Below are positions 53,896 to 64,000 of a stretch of DNA of 64,000 bases, in pieces. The first letter of the stretch is position 1. Each line of letters opens with the position of its first letter. This DNA is from Mytilus trossulus (lineage: Eukaryota; Mollusca; Bivalvia; Mytilida; Mytilidae): assembly GCF_036588685.1 (NCBI RefSeq), contig NC_086386.1, forward strand, positions 4,868,117 through 4,932,116, in the 5' to 3' direction. Made by a program: the position numbers and the translations under genes. The notes beneath the pieces were generated by a model that did no database searches, had not been told where the DNA came from, and worked only from the letters and a program-made list of their open reading frames with translations.

Positions 53896-56800
53896 TGGAA
53901 TGTCAGAGTTGTGATAATCAAAACACATTTACACTAAGACCAAGTTAATAATTAATTTCTTTTTAGGAAATTTCAATCATTTAATGGATAACAATTGTGT
54001 TCTTATTATTTTTTACAGACATTTGGTGATCCAAAAATAACTACTAGAGTTCATGAAACAAGACTGATTGCTTGGACACATTTTTGTTGATAAACATGTT
54101 TATGATGAAGAAAAACTTAGATAATATTACGGATACTTGAATAAGGCTCTGATCTGTCTTTGATTTTTCCTGTTGTGGTTAAAAAATTGCAATCTCAAAT
54201 AAAAACAAATTGAAATGGACTCATAGATATGCTTTGAAATAAAGAAAGAAACAGCAATGTGAATCTCGCCGAAGTCTTACCAACAACCAAGTCAACACAC
54301 AGTTGCAACACAAATGAGAAGAGAGAGATATTTGCAAGGAGTAAGAGTATTCTCACTGCCTCACCATCAGAATGGCTTTCTCATCAGCAAAGAAGAAGTC
54401 TAAAATTACTTCTGTATAAAAAGGTCATCAATATTGAAGACAATCAAGAAGATTACGGTTGTACTTGGCCATTTGATAAACATTATAATATTTTCATTTG
54501 TCAGAAATTGTTACTTAGATTGACTAACTAGTTTTATTGATTGAATTATTAATAAATTAAGTTTCGTAGTTCATGTAGTTACATGTATGTAAATTTTTAT
54601 CAGATAGTATGGAAACAATTTAATATGTCCCTAAATTCCATAGATAATGCAACAATTGTCTTGTGCTGCTAAGTCAATTTGAATTAACTTTCTTGTTACT
54701 TTGTATGTTTATAGTAATCTTATTCTTGCATTTAAGCATCATTTTGTGTTATTGTATCATCTTCATTGATTGTTAAATATAATACTAATTAATGCTATAA
54801 AAAAATTAACATTTATGATCATTTAAACAGATTGAAATATTTATAAATATATCAATGCTAAAAGGAATTTATAAATTTAGACATTTTTCGAGGAGAATTT
54901 TAGAAAGTACTACCAATAGTATATGCTCAAATACACTATTATCTTTCTCACCAGATAACCAAATAGAGATATGTTTATATTTTATTAAATTGATGAAGCT
55001 TATGTTAGTTTAAATAAATATGTACATGCAATTTTAAGGTTTTAAAAAACGACATTTTTATTGGATTATCTCCCTTTGTACAATAGAAATTCAGATTTTA
55101 TCATCACTGTCTCAGGTACTCATGATCAAACTGACTAATATTGTTACCAGCATGCAAGTAAAAGGTTGCAACTGTCTTAACTTTGTTTACCTGTAGAACA
55201 CATATTCTGAATGTCAATACTTAAGATTTTTCAATATGATGAACTTGACATTAAATTTCATATCATTTTTAACCAGAATAAAACTTTAGTAATTAGCAAG
55301 CTGCAATAACCAAAATAGGATTACTAGGAAGAAATGAAAGGATTTTACTCTTTAAAGAAATAAGGACAAGGGTACTGAAGGAATTTGGAATAAAAAAAAT
55401 ACCAAAAAAAAATGTTTTTGGCAGCTCCCCCCTTTTTTAAGCCTGATGCTTACTATTGTTTGTGACACAAAAATCCATTTCACTTTGAATTTTCTATTTG
55501 AATTACCTATTTTGCATAATACAATCTGTATAATTCAAGTATTTGTTTTTGAATGCTTGGTTTAATTAAAATATGAGACTTTCCTCAATTTATTGCGAAA
55601 ATACCCTTAAAAAAGGGGGGAGGCTATCTAAATGATCAATAAAATCTATAAAATTAATTTGCAACCGAAATCCCTTCAAAATATTTTGAACCAAAGAAAA
55701 TGCAATGTATGTCTGACATTTAGGGTAAATTAAAGCGACTTTTGGGCTGTAGTGTCTGTTTTAGTGTGATTTGATGAAAAGGCCATATTTTTTATCACTT
55801 TATGTGTTTTGCCACGCCCTTATTTTCTATATATATCATTATCTTTAATAAAATTATGTGATTTATACTTCATACACATCCTATCTGTGCTATTAAAGTA
55901 TTTAAACACTCAGAAGTTTTATAGTATTTATTTTTATTTGAGAAATCTATGAAATCTATGCATTTCAGTATATGCATCTATAAATAAACTTGGAAATACC
56001 CTAAATCTCTATCGTTGCCATGGTTACCAGCAGTGTAAAGGCTTCAAACTTGCATGACTTTCATATAAGGTCAAACTAAACATGTCAGCAAAGTTTTATC
56101 AAAATCAAACAACTTTGCATGGAGCACCATCTGCATGGTTTTCTCATAGATGTCCATTTATGGTATATATCTTTTAATGTTGATAGGATCAAATACGCCT
56201 GCAATGCTTTCATTGGCTGAACCAACGTTTATCTATAATACTAAAATTACGAGGTCCAATTTGTCAGCCGTCATCACGTAAAAACGACGAATCAAAGAAT
56301 TCAACTTTATATTTAACTAATATAGTACAAAGGTGTAGATTAAAAATTACACCACTTCAGGCCCTTTTGTTTTCCACGTAATTAATATTGCCAATAATTA
56401 AGAAGTTCCGGGTCGAGTCCGATACCGATACCAATTTACCAGTTACCTATTACCTCAAACTCCCCGGCAGTTCCAGTTCCGATCCGCATACGGACCCGAA
56501 TACTACTCTACACTAATTGTATTAATTAAAAGATTAAATAAATATTGTCAACATTTCAAACATTTAATTTTTGTGTCGAGTATTACCATGCTTTTAAATG
56601 AGAAAATGCAGCAAATACTGGTCAATTGAAATTTTGTTTGGAATTTATTTTAGAAACTGTTGTTTTAATCATTAAATTATCACATCTATCAAAGCACGGT
56701 GATACATGTAGGTAATATGACATTTGTAACTTCATTTACTTGAAATTTTATTCACCTGTAAAAATTATGCACTTTTCAATATTGATTTTAAAATGTCTAA

Positions 56801-56929
56801 ATTTGTAAAGTAATTACTGGTAAATAATGGGGGTGACAAATGCTCCATGATCTTGAAGGACAAGCAAGTCTCACATAAATTTCCCAATTTCTCTTGATTA
56901 CCTGTATCATTACATCTTTTACTTTGTAG

Positions 56930-57274
56930 GCTTTAACAAAACTTTCTCAATATGGACTTGCCCTTTCGCCTACCTCAAAATTGAGATTGCAGGACGAGGC
57001 AGGAATAGCCAGCAAAAAATTAATTGTCAACATGCTGTCCTGCAACCCTTTGGCTAAAATCACTGGAGACAATTTAGATGTTTATATAAAAAGAGATGTA
57101 ATTACAGCCACCACCAGGAACAAAGATCTGCATCTGTTCGCCTCAAACATAATACTGCCAAGAATTGCAAACACTACCATTTCTAATGAACAGCCTAGTA
57201 AACTGCCGCACATATCTGCAAAAAATTTAGAAATAAAGAGTCAACAACGAGTTCACCTAATAAACTCGTATAAA
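56930..57274 (+). CDS. DUF6589-like gene, exon a
   Basis: 345 nt, phase 0 to 0, acceptor TTTGTAG, donor GTAAGG. Opens ALTKLSQYGLALSPTSKLRL and contains GDNLD. Confidence 0.7.
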
Positions 57275-60200
57275 GTAAGGGTTTAATTTCATGTTGAGAT
57301 TTCCAGATTTCTTAATCTAAATATTAATTCAAAATCTAATGATTTGTATTTAAAAATAAATCAAACCCTAAATATTCCAAAAATTATGCTTTAAAATTAA
57401 ATCAGATGGATTAATAAAATAAAGATGAACTATGCATTCCAGCAATTGTAACATGTATAAACATTTTTCTACTAGCAACATTATAACTTTACTGTATTCC
57501 CTTTTCTGGTTTATTTAGTATGCATCACAAAATCCAGAGATAATAGTTGAACTATCTTATTGTAAACTGAAAATAAATCAAACTGACATATAGCATTATT
57601 TCCCTTCCTTTTTAGGCAATCATTGCCAATATTTTTGCCAAAAATATTGATGGCTGTGGATGGATGTGTGATGTCTTGCAGATAAATCACAAGTATGACA
57701 ACTACATGTCTCAAAAAAGTCAGACAGCACAATTACCTATCATAGATGCTAACGAGTCCAAGCATGAAGACTGTCTAAAGATAATGGATCACTATGAAAC
57801 AGTCCTCACACAACTATATAATGAGGCTCATGGTATTAACAACAATGTTACGGCTGTTCCTGAAAAAACTACCCCCCCCCCAAAAAAAAAAGGAAATAAT
57901 AATAAATTAGAGCAACACCCCAGGTGCATTTTAGTATCTCAAATAACCAACTGCATGGAATTAAAACAAAATCTCCTGTGAAGGACATAGTAATTATTAG
58001 GAACAGCCGTTACCATAATTATCTAAATATTATAAGACATTAGCCGTCTTCCAGCTTGTAAGCAAAGCCATGTTTAAATAAATAAAAAATTGGGTACACA
58101 AATGCAAGGTTCCGATGGAAACAGTAATTGATCAATAAATTACACTATATGAGATTTTTTTTAACAAATAGAGCTGAAGAATTTAAATTTTACCTGTACA
58201 TGTCCAGTATGATGTTGTTACTTCGGTCTTGTGAATATTCTGGAAAAATATATATATAAAACAAAATGTACTTAAGGTAACCTATTACTGTATACATGGT
58301 ATATAAGTGACAGATATTCAACCTGTGTTTAATTTGGAGGTACAGACTTCTGGTCTGTGTTGGTCTTTTTGTTTCTCATAAATTATTTGTCATAAATAAG
58401 GCTGTTATAAATTTAATTTTCCATAACATTTTTTATCTCGTGGACTTTTGCAGCCGTCCATTAGATTTTGTTTTTTTTCATTTTCAAAGGAAGAATTGAT
58501 GCATGTAGTTGCAACCAAGAATTTTATTTATATCCATCTGATGAGTTAAGCCTTTTTCATCTGATTATTATAGTTCATTCTTATGTTAAACTGTTATACC
58601 ACTGTCCCAGGTTAGGGTTTGGATCCGGCTACCATGTTATGCCTGCCACATTATTTATGTATGTCCTTGTCCCAAGTCAGGAGCCTGTAATTCAGTGGTT
58701 GTCGTTTTTTGTTCTTTTTTTTACATAAATAAGGCCGTTAGTTCACTTGTTTGAATTGTTATAAATTGTCTTATCAGGGCCTTTAAGAGTTGACTATGTG
58801 ATTTGGGATTTGCTCCTTGTTATAGGCTGTACAGTGACCTATAGTTGTTAATGTCCATGTCATTTTGGTCTTTTGTTGATAGTTCTCTCATTGGCAATCA
58901 TACCACATCTTCTTTTTTATATATTCAACTGCACAAGCTAACAGAAAACAAACCAGTTTCTCTTTACAAATTTTTCAGGTTCAGATGAAAAGTTGAGGCA
59001 GTTCCAGGTCGTGACAGGAGGAGATCAATTGACAAGGATTCGGCTAAACGAGTCGAAAGCCTTAAGAAGCTTGTCTCCAAACTACAAAAAACGTTTTGAG
59101 GATATTAATCCTATTGTTGTTGAACTTTGGCATGTGAAACAAGATTTGCTTGAGGTATTCTTCATTAACCAAAATATTAATGTTGAGTGTAGTAGGACAC
59201 TCATTGTTAAACTTTCATTTCAATATAGAAAAAAAAATTAAATGTTTTATCATATTTCTAAGGTTGTAATTTTACCACATAAGGGGAGGCAATTCAAACA
59301 CAAGGGCAGATAATTCAGATAAGGGTACTTTTACAATAGAATGTATTCACTATTAGGAATTTACCGGTTCAATAATGTCATGAATGTAGCAAGGAAACAA
59401 GTCTGGTGAGTGGTGACCCCTTTTTTGGTTTTTCTTGACTGAAGTATACTAAAAGCTGTCTCCTATAAAGTCATCCCAAAATTTTATGGTGTAGTTAACG
59501 CTTCAATGCAGAAATTTGGGTTACCCATGCATAGTCAGTACAAAATCTGTCAATTTAGACTCCATTATTGCAAATATTTAACAAATTCTATGGATAATAA
59601 TTTAGACACCCCATCTACTTTCATGACCTGAAATGCAACAGTAAAATTGAAATGGCATATTCAAACACTTTAACAGGTAAATTCCAATTTCTCTTTTCAT
59701 TAAAGTCATATTCACACATATATATATATATGTAAACAAATATTGGTCCATGTTCAATGTTACAGAACAGAATACAACATTTGTGTAAATTTTTACCTTA
59801 TTTAAACTTCAGAAATTCTACAAGGCCATGTATGACAAAGGAAGTGTACGTGCTGAGGGCAGTTTAGCATATTTCAAGGCCAAACTACAGAGAACGGATG
59901 TGTCTGGCAAAGTGAAAGGGCACTTCAAATCCCACATGGCGTTTCTTTCATTCATAGGTGAATCTGTAATTGCAGAACAAGGAAGACAGTTCATTAGTGA
60001 CTTAGATATTGAAATAGAAGATGGTGATGATAAATTTGAAGCTTTGAATGAAATTCTAGATTTGTTTGTATCAAAATTTGATTATGTACCTTCTGTAAAT
60101 GATAATGTTTTTTTATGCCATGAGAAGGATGAAATGTACAATTATTTTAACAATTTAGCCCAGTGGTTTGTACATATTGAGCTACTTAACAAAACAGCAA

Positions 60201-60772
60201 AGGATGGTGACATAAACAGCATCATACCTAATTTGTTAATGTCTTTGCCCTTATTTTATAATCATTCCACTTTAAGCAAATATCTTGTGGAATGTATTAA
60301 TTATGTTATACAGGTAGAGTACATATTGTCACCCCTGATGAAACTGCGTGTTCTTGAAGGATCATTTGTGAATGTTAAAGGAGGAAGGTCGAACAATGTA
60401 GAAAGTGATCTCCTTCAAGAACACTCAGTTAGAAACCAGAAGTGTTTAATTAAACAGCTTGGTGCTAATAAGACACAGAAGGCAATAGAAAGAGCATCTG
60501 CAGCTGCTGGAGCCATTGCTGCTATCAATGACAACATTGCCATTTCGTTGGAAATTACACCCAAGTCATCAAGGCATACAAAAACATTATCACCAGGTGA
60601 ACAACAGGTTGTGTCGGACGTGTTAAAAAACTTGAAACCTTTCAAGTTCACTCCAGGAAGGAAGTATGAAGGATTTGAGAAACTTGGTGAAAATGTTTTT
60701 GCATGCATTGATGGCAATAAGATGAAGATTGACCTTGACATCTTGTCAATCGTCTTCTTTCGGGCCATGTAG
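56930..60772 (+). CDS. DUF6589-like protein, candidate DDE-type transposase (5' exons not found)
   Basis: Four exons join in phase: 56930-57274, 57616-57832, 58979-59154, 59813-60772, giving 565 residues of the C-terminal part. Landmarks: ITGDNLDVYIKRDV with HLFASNII (as in DUF6589 proteins), PIIDANESKHEDCLKIMDHY, VVTGGDQLTRIRLNESKAL, LWHVKQDLLE, GSLAYFKAKLQRTDV, and LLQEHSVRNQKCLIKQLGAN. The DUF6589 match is from memory of the family pattern. I infer a possible D (57068), D (59023), E (60419) set. No methionine start fits; the 56930 acceptor is phase 0 and an upstream exon is expected. The frame ends early at TAG, while an acidic tail lies in another frame just after. Converges with the helicase at 62149. 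Confidence 0.65.
57616..57832 (+). CDS. DUF6589-like gene, exon b
   Basis: 217 nt, phase 0 to 1, acceptor TTTTTAG, donor G|GTATTA. AIIANIFAKNIDGCGWMCDV to LTQLYNEAH. The open frame beyond the donor (57833-57981) is proline/lysine low complexity and likely intron. Confidence 0.7.
58600..58920 (-). repeat. Dispersed repeat, reverse full-length copy in DUF6589 gene intron
   Basis: TGTCCCAAGTCAGGAGCCTG to CATTGGCAATCATACCACAT, 60 bp before the 58979 exon. Confidence 0.6.
58979..59154 (+). CDS. DUF6589-like gene, exon c
   Basis: 176 nt, phase 1 to 0, acceptor TTTTTCAG, donor GTATTC. SDEKLRQFQVVTGGDQLTRI and ELWHVKQDLLE. Confidence 0.75.
59813..60772 (+). CDS. DUF6589-like gene, exon d (last)
   Basis: 960 nt ending TAG. 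Starts KFYKAMYDKGSVRAEGSLAY and ends ILSIVFFRAM, which looks out of frame: from about 60738 another frame reads LVNRLLSGHVDFGNDDIESN and then an acidic D/S run to TAA at 60841. Confidence 0.7.
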   Translation, partial: KFYKAMYDKGSVRAEGSLAYFKAKLQRTDVSGKVKGHFKSHMAFLSFIGESVIAEQGRQFISDLDIEIEDGDDKFEALNEILDLFVSKFDYVPSVNDNVFLCHEKDEMYNYFNNLAQWFVHIELLNKTAKDGDINSIIPNLLMSLPLFYNHSTLSKYLVECINYVIQVEYILSPLMKLRVLEGSFVNVKGGRSNNVESDLLQEHSVRNQKCLIKQLGANKTQKAIERASAAAGAIAAINDNIAISLEITPKSSRHTKTLSPGEQQVVSDVLKNLKPFKFTPGRKYEGFEKLGENVFACIDGNKMKIDLDILSIVFFRAM

Positions 60773-60843
60773 ATTTCGGTAATGATGACATTGAGAGCAA
60801 CAGTGACTCTGACAGTGATGATGATGAATTGCCCGACTTGTAA
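60740..60843 (+). pseudogene. Displaced acidic C-terminal tail of the DUF6589-like protein
   Basis: The +2 frame reads NRLLSGHVDFGNDDIES, then DSDSDDDELPDL and a stop. Two extra bases near GACATCTTG would explain the shift. Tails of this kind are common at the ends of such proteins, so this is probably the original ending. Confidence 0.5.
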
Positions 60844-62148
60844 TTGTTTTAATATCCTTATTATCAATTAATTCATACTCACTTTTAATCCAGAATCTTA
60901 TGAACTTTTACTGTTTAAAACCTTCACCTGAAAAAACTTAAGTATTCTGCATATTATTATCAGTGATTTATATTTACTTCCAAGTAGATGTTAAATATCC
61001 TTTAGAGTTAAATATTCCTTCTGTGGTCTTATTTTCACCTAATCTGAACCATCTATACTTCATTCTAATGAATCTTGATTAATTTTTAAGCATATTGAAA
61101 TGTCAATAGACATCAGTTGATCTTGAATGTGTTCTTTTCCTTCAGCATTTTTTTCCCTAACAAGTAGGATATAATATATAAACAATGAAGGCTGTTACAG
61201 AAAAAAACTATGTCTCTCTCAGAGATATTACTGTTTTAACACAAACCACACACAGAAATAAAAATAAATTATAAAACCACATGATTTGCATTGAAGTATT
61301 TTGAACAGTGTACAACAACCCAGATATAATTGAAAAAAAATCTCCCTGGAGGAGACTTAGTACTTTTGGATCAGCCGTGAGACACCTTTTTATTACAGAG
61401 TATGCATTGCGTGGATTCAAACCATTATATTTTTTGGAAATCTTCCTAAATTTATTTTTTGAAAATTAATAGGGTTGTATTTTTTTGTAGTTAATTGTTT
61501 CATATTTTTTGGGTGGATACTTGACACATTGCCCATCATACCACCTGAATTTTATTTGTACGACACAAAAATTAATTATATGTTATAGAAAGGACCATAT
61601 TATATTAAAAGATAAACTAATAAAGACCGTTTAAAATAACCATATTTTATTTATGTGTCAATTAGACATATTCACTAACTGTAGTAAGTAATATTGACAG
61701 GTAAATATCTGAACACTTACATGTATTTTAATACAAATGTATTACTAGCAAAATACCAGTTCACCTTACATTTCAAGGAAAACAGGACACTAATGGTGCA
61801 AAATTTCTGCAATACATAGATTCCAGGACTCAGTGTAATTCTTGATCACATTATTTTTTACATATGATATAAGAAAATTACAATCAAATGTTGTTTTCAG
61901 TTGCTGTAGATTTTGTTTGACTTGAGAAACCATAAAAATTTGATGTTGAGCATAGTTAATCTTTCATTGCCATTTTTGTGCAAAATCCAGTGAAAATAAA
62001 ATCTTAATTGACTTGATGTAAAAGTGACATTGAGGGAAGTAAACATATCATGTGTGTTATTTAAAAATTTCTCATACTATGTATCCCCCCTAATTTGCCA
62101 AGTAAAAACATAAATACATGTATAATAAGTAGACAAGATTTTACATTC
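60844..62148. other. Spacer between convergent DUF6589-like and helicase genes
   Basis: AT-rich 3'-flanking sequence of both genes; no further ORF, repeat or RNA gene seen. Confidence 0.5.
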
Positions 62149-62971
62149 TTAAATATCTAAGCTTGCTAATTCACAATTCTCACAAGTACACGTTTTTTTA
62201 CAAAAGCAGCAACATGCACAACCCTGTAATGAACTAGATTTTAAATAACCAAATACTGAAAGTAAATTTGTTCTCAGACAAGATTCAGTGTTACAGTAAG
62301 AAATAATGTCATCGGAAATTCCAGGCAAATTTTTGGCAATATCTCTTTTATTGTAGTACAAGATAGCTTCAGAGGCCTGTCCTCGCCTTCCAGCTCTACC
62401 AATTTCTTGGAGATACTGAGAAACAGATCTTGGGGGACTGGCATGAATCACTCTTGTAATACATGTAGGATCAAATCCCATCCCCGTAACAGAAGTGGTT
62501 AAAATTAACCTTATACGGGGATTTTCTGTATTTAAATCCTTTAATGTAGCCTGAATAACCTCATCATCCTGATTTGCGAAGATTGCAGAATAACAGGATT
62601 CCATAATTTTGTTTTCACCAAACAGTGACTTCAAAAAAAAAAGGGCACAACTCATGTAGTACATGGGTATAAATAATAATGTAACAGGGTAGCTGGTTGG
62701 ATGTTTCTGCAACTCTAAACATTCAGTTTTAAAAATATGTTCATAAACACTTGTAACATCTTTTGACACAATTTTTTCCTTTTTTTCAAGAAAAATGTTT
62801 TCCTTATCAGGACTTATACAAATAATTTTAATGTTCTTAAAGCCTAGTTTCTTGGGTAAGTTCTCTACCTGTTTCTTCGTCATGGTGCCACTCATACCAA
62901 CAAATTTGGCCTTGTTAAAGATGGCTGGTAATTCTGCCAATTTCCTGTAATCAGGTCTGAATTCTTTATGC
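62149..62971 (-). CDS. RecQ-like SF2 DNA helicase, last exon (5' part outside window)
   Basis: About 274 codons after a TTATAG acceptor. Reads HKEFRPDYRKLAELP (the RecQ 'FRPDY' element), FVGMSGTMTK (motif III region), the second RecA-like domain, LTTSVTGMGFD (motif V), and QEIGRAGRRG (motif VI, arginine fingers). A Cys-rich end, SYCNTESCLRTNLLSVFG then CACCCFCKKTCTCENC, resembles the RecQ zinc-binding segment. ATP-driven 3'-5' unwinding is expected from the family. The Walker A and DEAH motifs must lie right of the window. It stops right after the Cys cluster, without RQC or HRDC domains. That short form and its DUF6589-like neighbour suggest a transposon-borne helicase rather than a host RecQ. 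Confidence 0.82.
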
Positions 62972-63103
62972 CTATAAAATACAAATGTGATGAGGTTAAT
63001 GATAATTCATACTCTAAAAAATAAGCTACATATTTGCCTTATTTTATTGGTTTCAATCAACATATTACATTTTTCACTTTCAAAACACAAGGTTTCACAA
63101 TTA

Positions 63104-63790
63104 TAATGTATTTCATGACATGCTTTCACAATTATTATGTATTTCATGACATATGCTTTTATAATTATTATGTATTTCATGACAAGCTTCAAATTTATTA
63201 TGTATTTCATGACATATGCTTTTATAATTATTATGTATTTCATGACATATGCTTTTATAATTATTATGTATTTCATGACATATGCTTTTATAATTATTAT
63301 GTATTTCATGACGTAAGCTTCATATTTGCTATGTATTTCATGACATATGCTTTTATAATTATGTATTTCATGACAAGCTTCAAATTTATTATGTATTTCA
63401 TGACATGCTTTCACAATAATTATGCATTTCATGACATATGCTTATATAAATATGTATTTTATGACATATGCAGTTATAATTATTAAGTATTTCATGACAA
63501 GTGCTTTTATAATTATTATGTATTTCATGACATATGCTGTTATAAGTATGTATTTCATGATATAAGCTTCACATTTATTATGTATTTCATGACATATGCA
63601 GTTATAATTATTAAGTATTTCATGACATGTGTTTTTTATAATTAATATGTATTTCATGACATATGCTTTTTGTAATTAAGTATTTCATGACAAGCTTCAA
63701 ATTCATTATGTATTTCATGACATGCTTTCACAATTACATGTTTAATCTATTTCATGACATGGATTTATAATTATGTATTTCATGAAAATC
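63104..63790. repeat. 33-bp minisatellite in helicase intron
   Basis: More than 20 units built on TGTATTTCATGACATATGC with spacers such as TTTTATAATTAT; unit length 24-33 bp. Long ORFs arise on both strands because many units are 33 bp. A stray unit sits at 63865-63885. Confidence 0.93.
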
Positions 63791-64000
63791 AGAATGTGAA
63801 GTTATCGTAAGTATTTGAATTAATGACCCAATTTACTGTTTTTGCAACTTTTACAATTAATAGATTGTATTTCATGACACATTTAACTAAAGTCTCAACA
63901 ACACCAACTTACATGTCTGTGACATGAGATGTCTTACTTTAGTGCATCATCAGTGAACATTTCATTGTGAAAATGGTTTTATTTACTGTTAAATATCTAA

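Larger units (their letters stand above)
48890..56929. other. Mostly noncoding region between gene C and the DUF6589-like gene
   Basis: Contains dispersed repeats (49115-49440, 51172-51400), a G tract (50819-50841) and a complex repeat (53200-53895). Splice-bounded open pieces at 50546-50684 and 52132-52202 might be exons, but their phases do not fit each other or the exon at 56930. Otherwise AT-rich, with no supported gene. Confidence 0.5.

Noticed and set aside
50546-54060. Possible 5' exons of the DUF6589-like gene at 50546-50684, 52132-52202 and 54019 onward
   Set aside because: Splice signals exist, but joining them gives stop codons or wrong phase, and none ends in the phase 0 needed at 56930.
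54259-54531. 90-residue ORF
   Set aside because: No motif, start or neighbour support; consistent with chance in AT-rich DNA.
57833-57981. Extension of the 57616 exon to the stop at 57981
   Set aside because: The G|GTATTA donor at 57832 joins in phase to 58979, and the extension is homopolymer-rich low complexity.
63007-63486. Overlapping 140-150-residue ORFs on both strands
   Set aside because: Both are translations of the 33-bp minisatellite; the peptide is a simple repeat.
63104-63790. CRISPR-like array
   Set aside because: The repeats are contiguous and variable, without unique spacers, and the genome is eukaryotic.
1-64000. Endogenous viral genes or toxin genes
   Set aside because: Looked for retroviral Gag/Pol/Env-like and toxin-like features; only Penelope-like RT and nuclease fragments were found.

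Overview
This window looks like nuclear DNA of a bivalve mollusc, most probably a mussel (Mytilus or a close relative). The evidence is AT-rich sequence, small exons separated by large introns, several dispersed repeat families that I associate with mussel genomes, Penelope-like retroelements, and many short inverted-repeat elements. The species assignment is inference. No bacterial operon, CRISPR array, rRNA gene or convincing tRNA gene is present.

The left 49 kb is a cluster of three copies of one gene, an SLC5A / SGLT-type sodium-solute cotransporter. Gene A (minus, 42-12261) has exons 1-10; its last exons lie left of the window. Gene B (minus, 14125-35871) is complete: 14 exons assemble in phase to a 648-residue protein. 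Its last three exons occur twice in a 3,708-bp direct duplication (about 13995-17702 and 17703-21410). Gene C (plus, 37572-48887) is divergent from gene B and is a pseudogene. It lacks exons 1-2 and carries frameshifts, a stop codon and a 1.2-kb element inserted at a TTAA site in exon 9. Exon lengths and intron phases match across A, B and C, and C is clearly closer to B.

Mobile DNA fills the introns. Gene B intron 11 holds a near-perfect inverted repeat (arms 20564-21827 and 21915-23178, 87-bp spacer) made of two 5'-truncated Penelope-like elements, each with a GIY-YIG endonuclease ORF. Gene B intron 2 holds a broken reverse transcriptase of Penelope-like type (31140-34425). Its 3' tail also occurs as solo fragments at 10.3 and 45.2 kb. 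At least five short inverted-repeat elements can be delimited. Small exon duplications recur: exon 7 in A and in C, exon 4 in B.

The right end (56.9-64 kb) holds a different unit. A plus-strand four-exon gene ends in a DUF6589-like protein with a plausible D/D/E residue set. It converges on a minus-strand RecQ-like SF2 helicase whose 5' part leaves the window through an intron filled by a 33-bp minisatellite. I propose, as inference, that the pair belongs to a large DNA transposon that encodes a helicase, for example Academ-like. The stretch between about 48.9 and 56.9 kb is mostly noncoding, with dispersed repeats.
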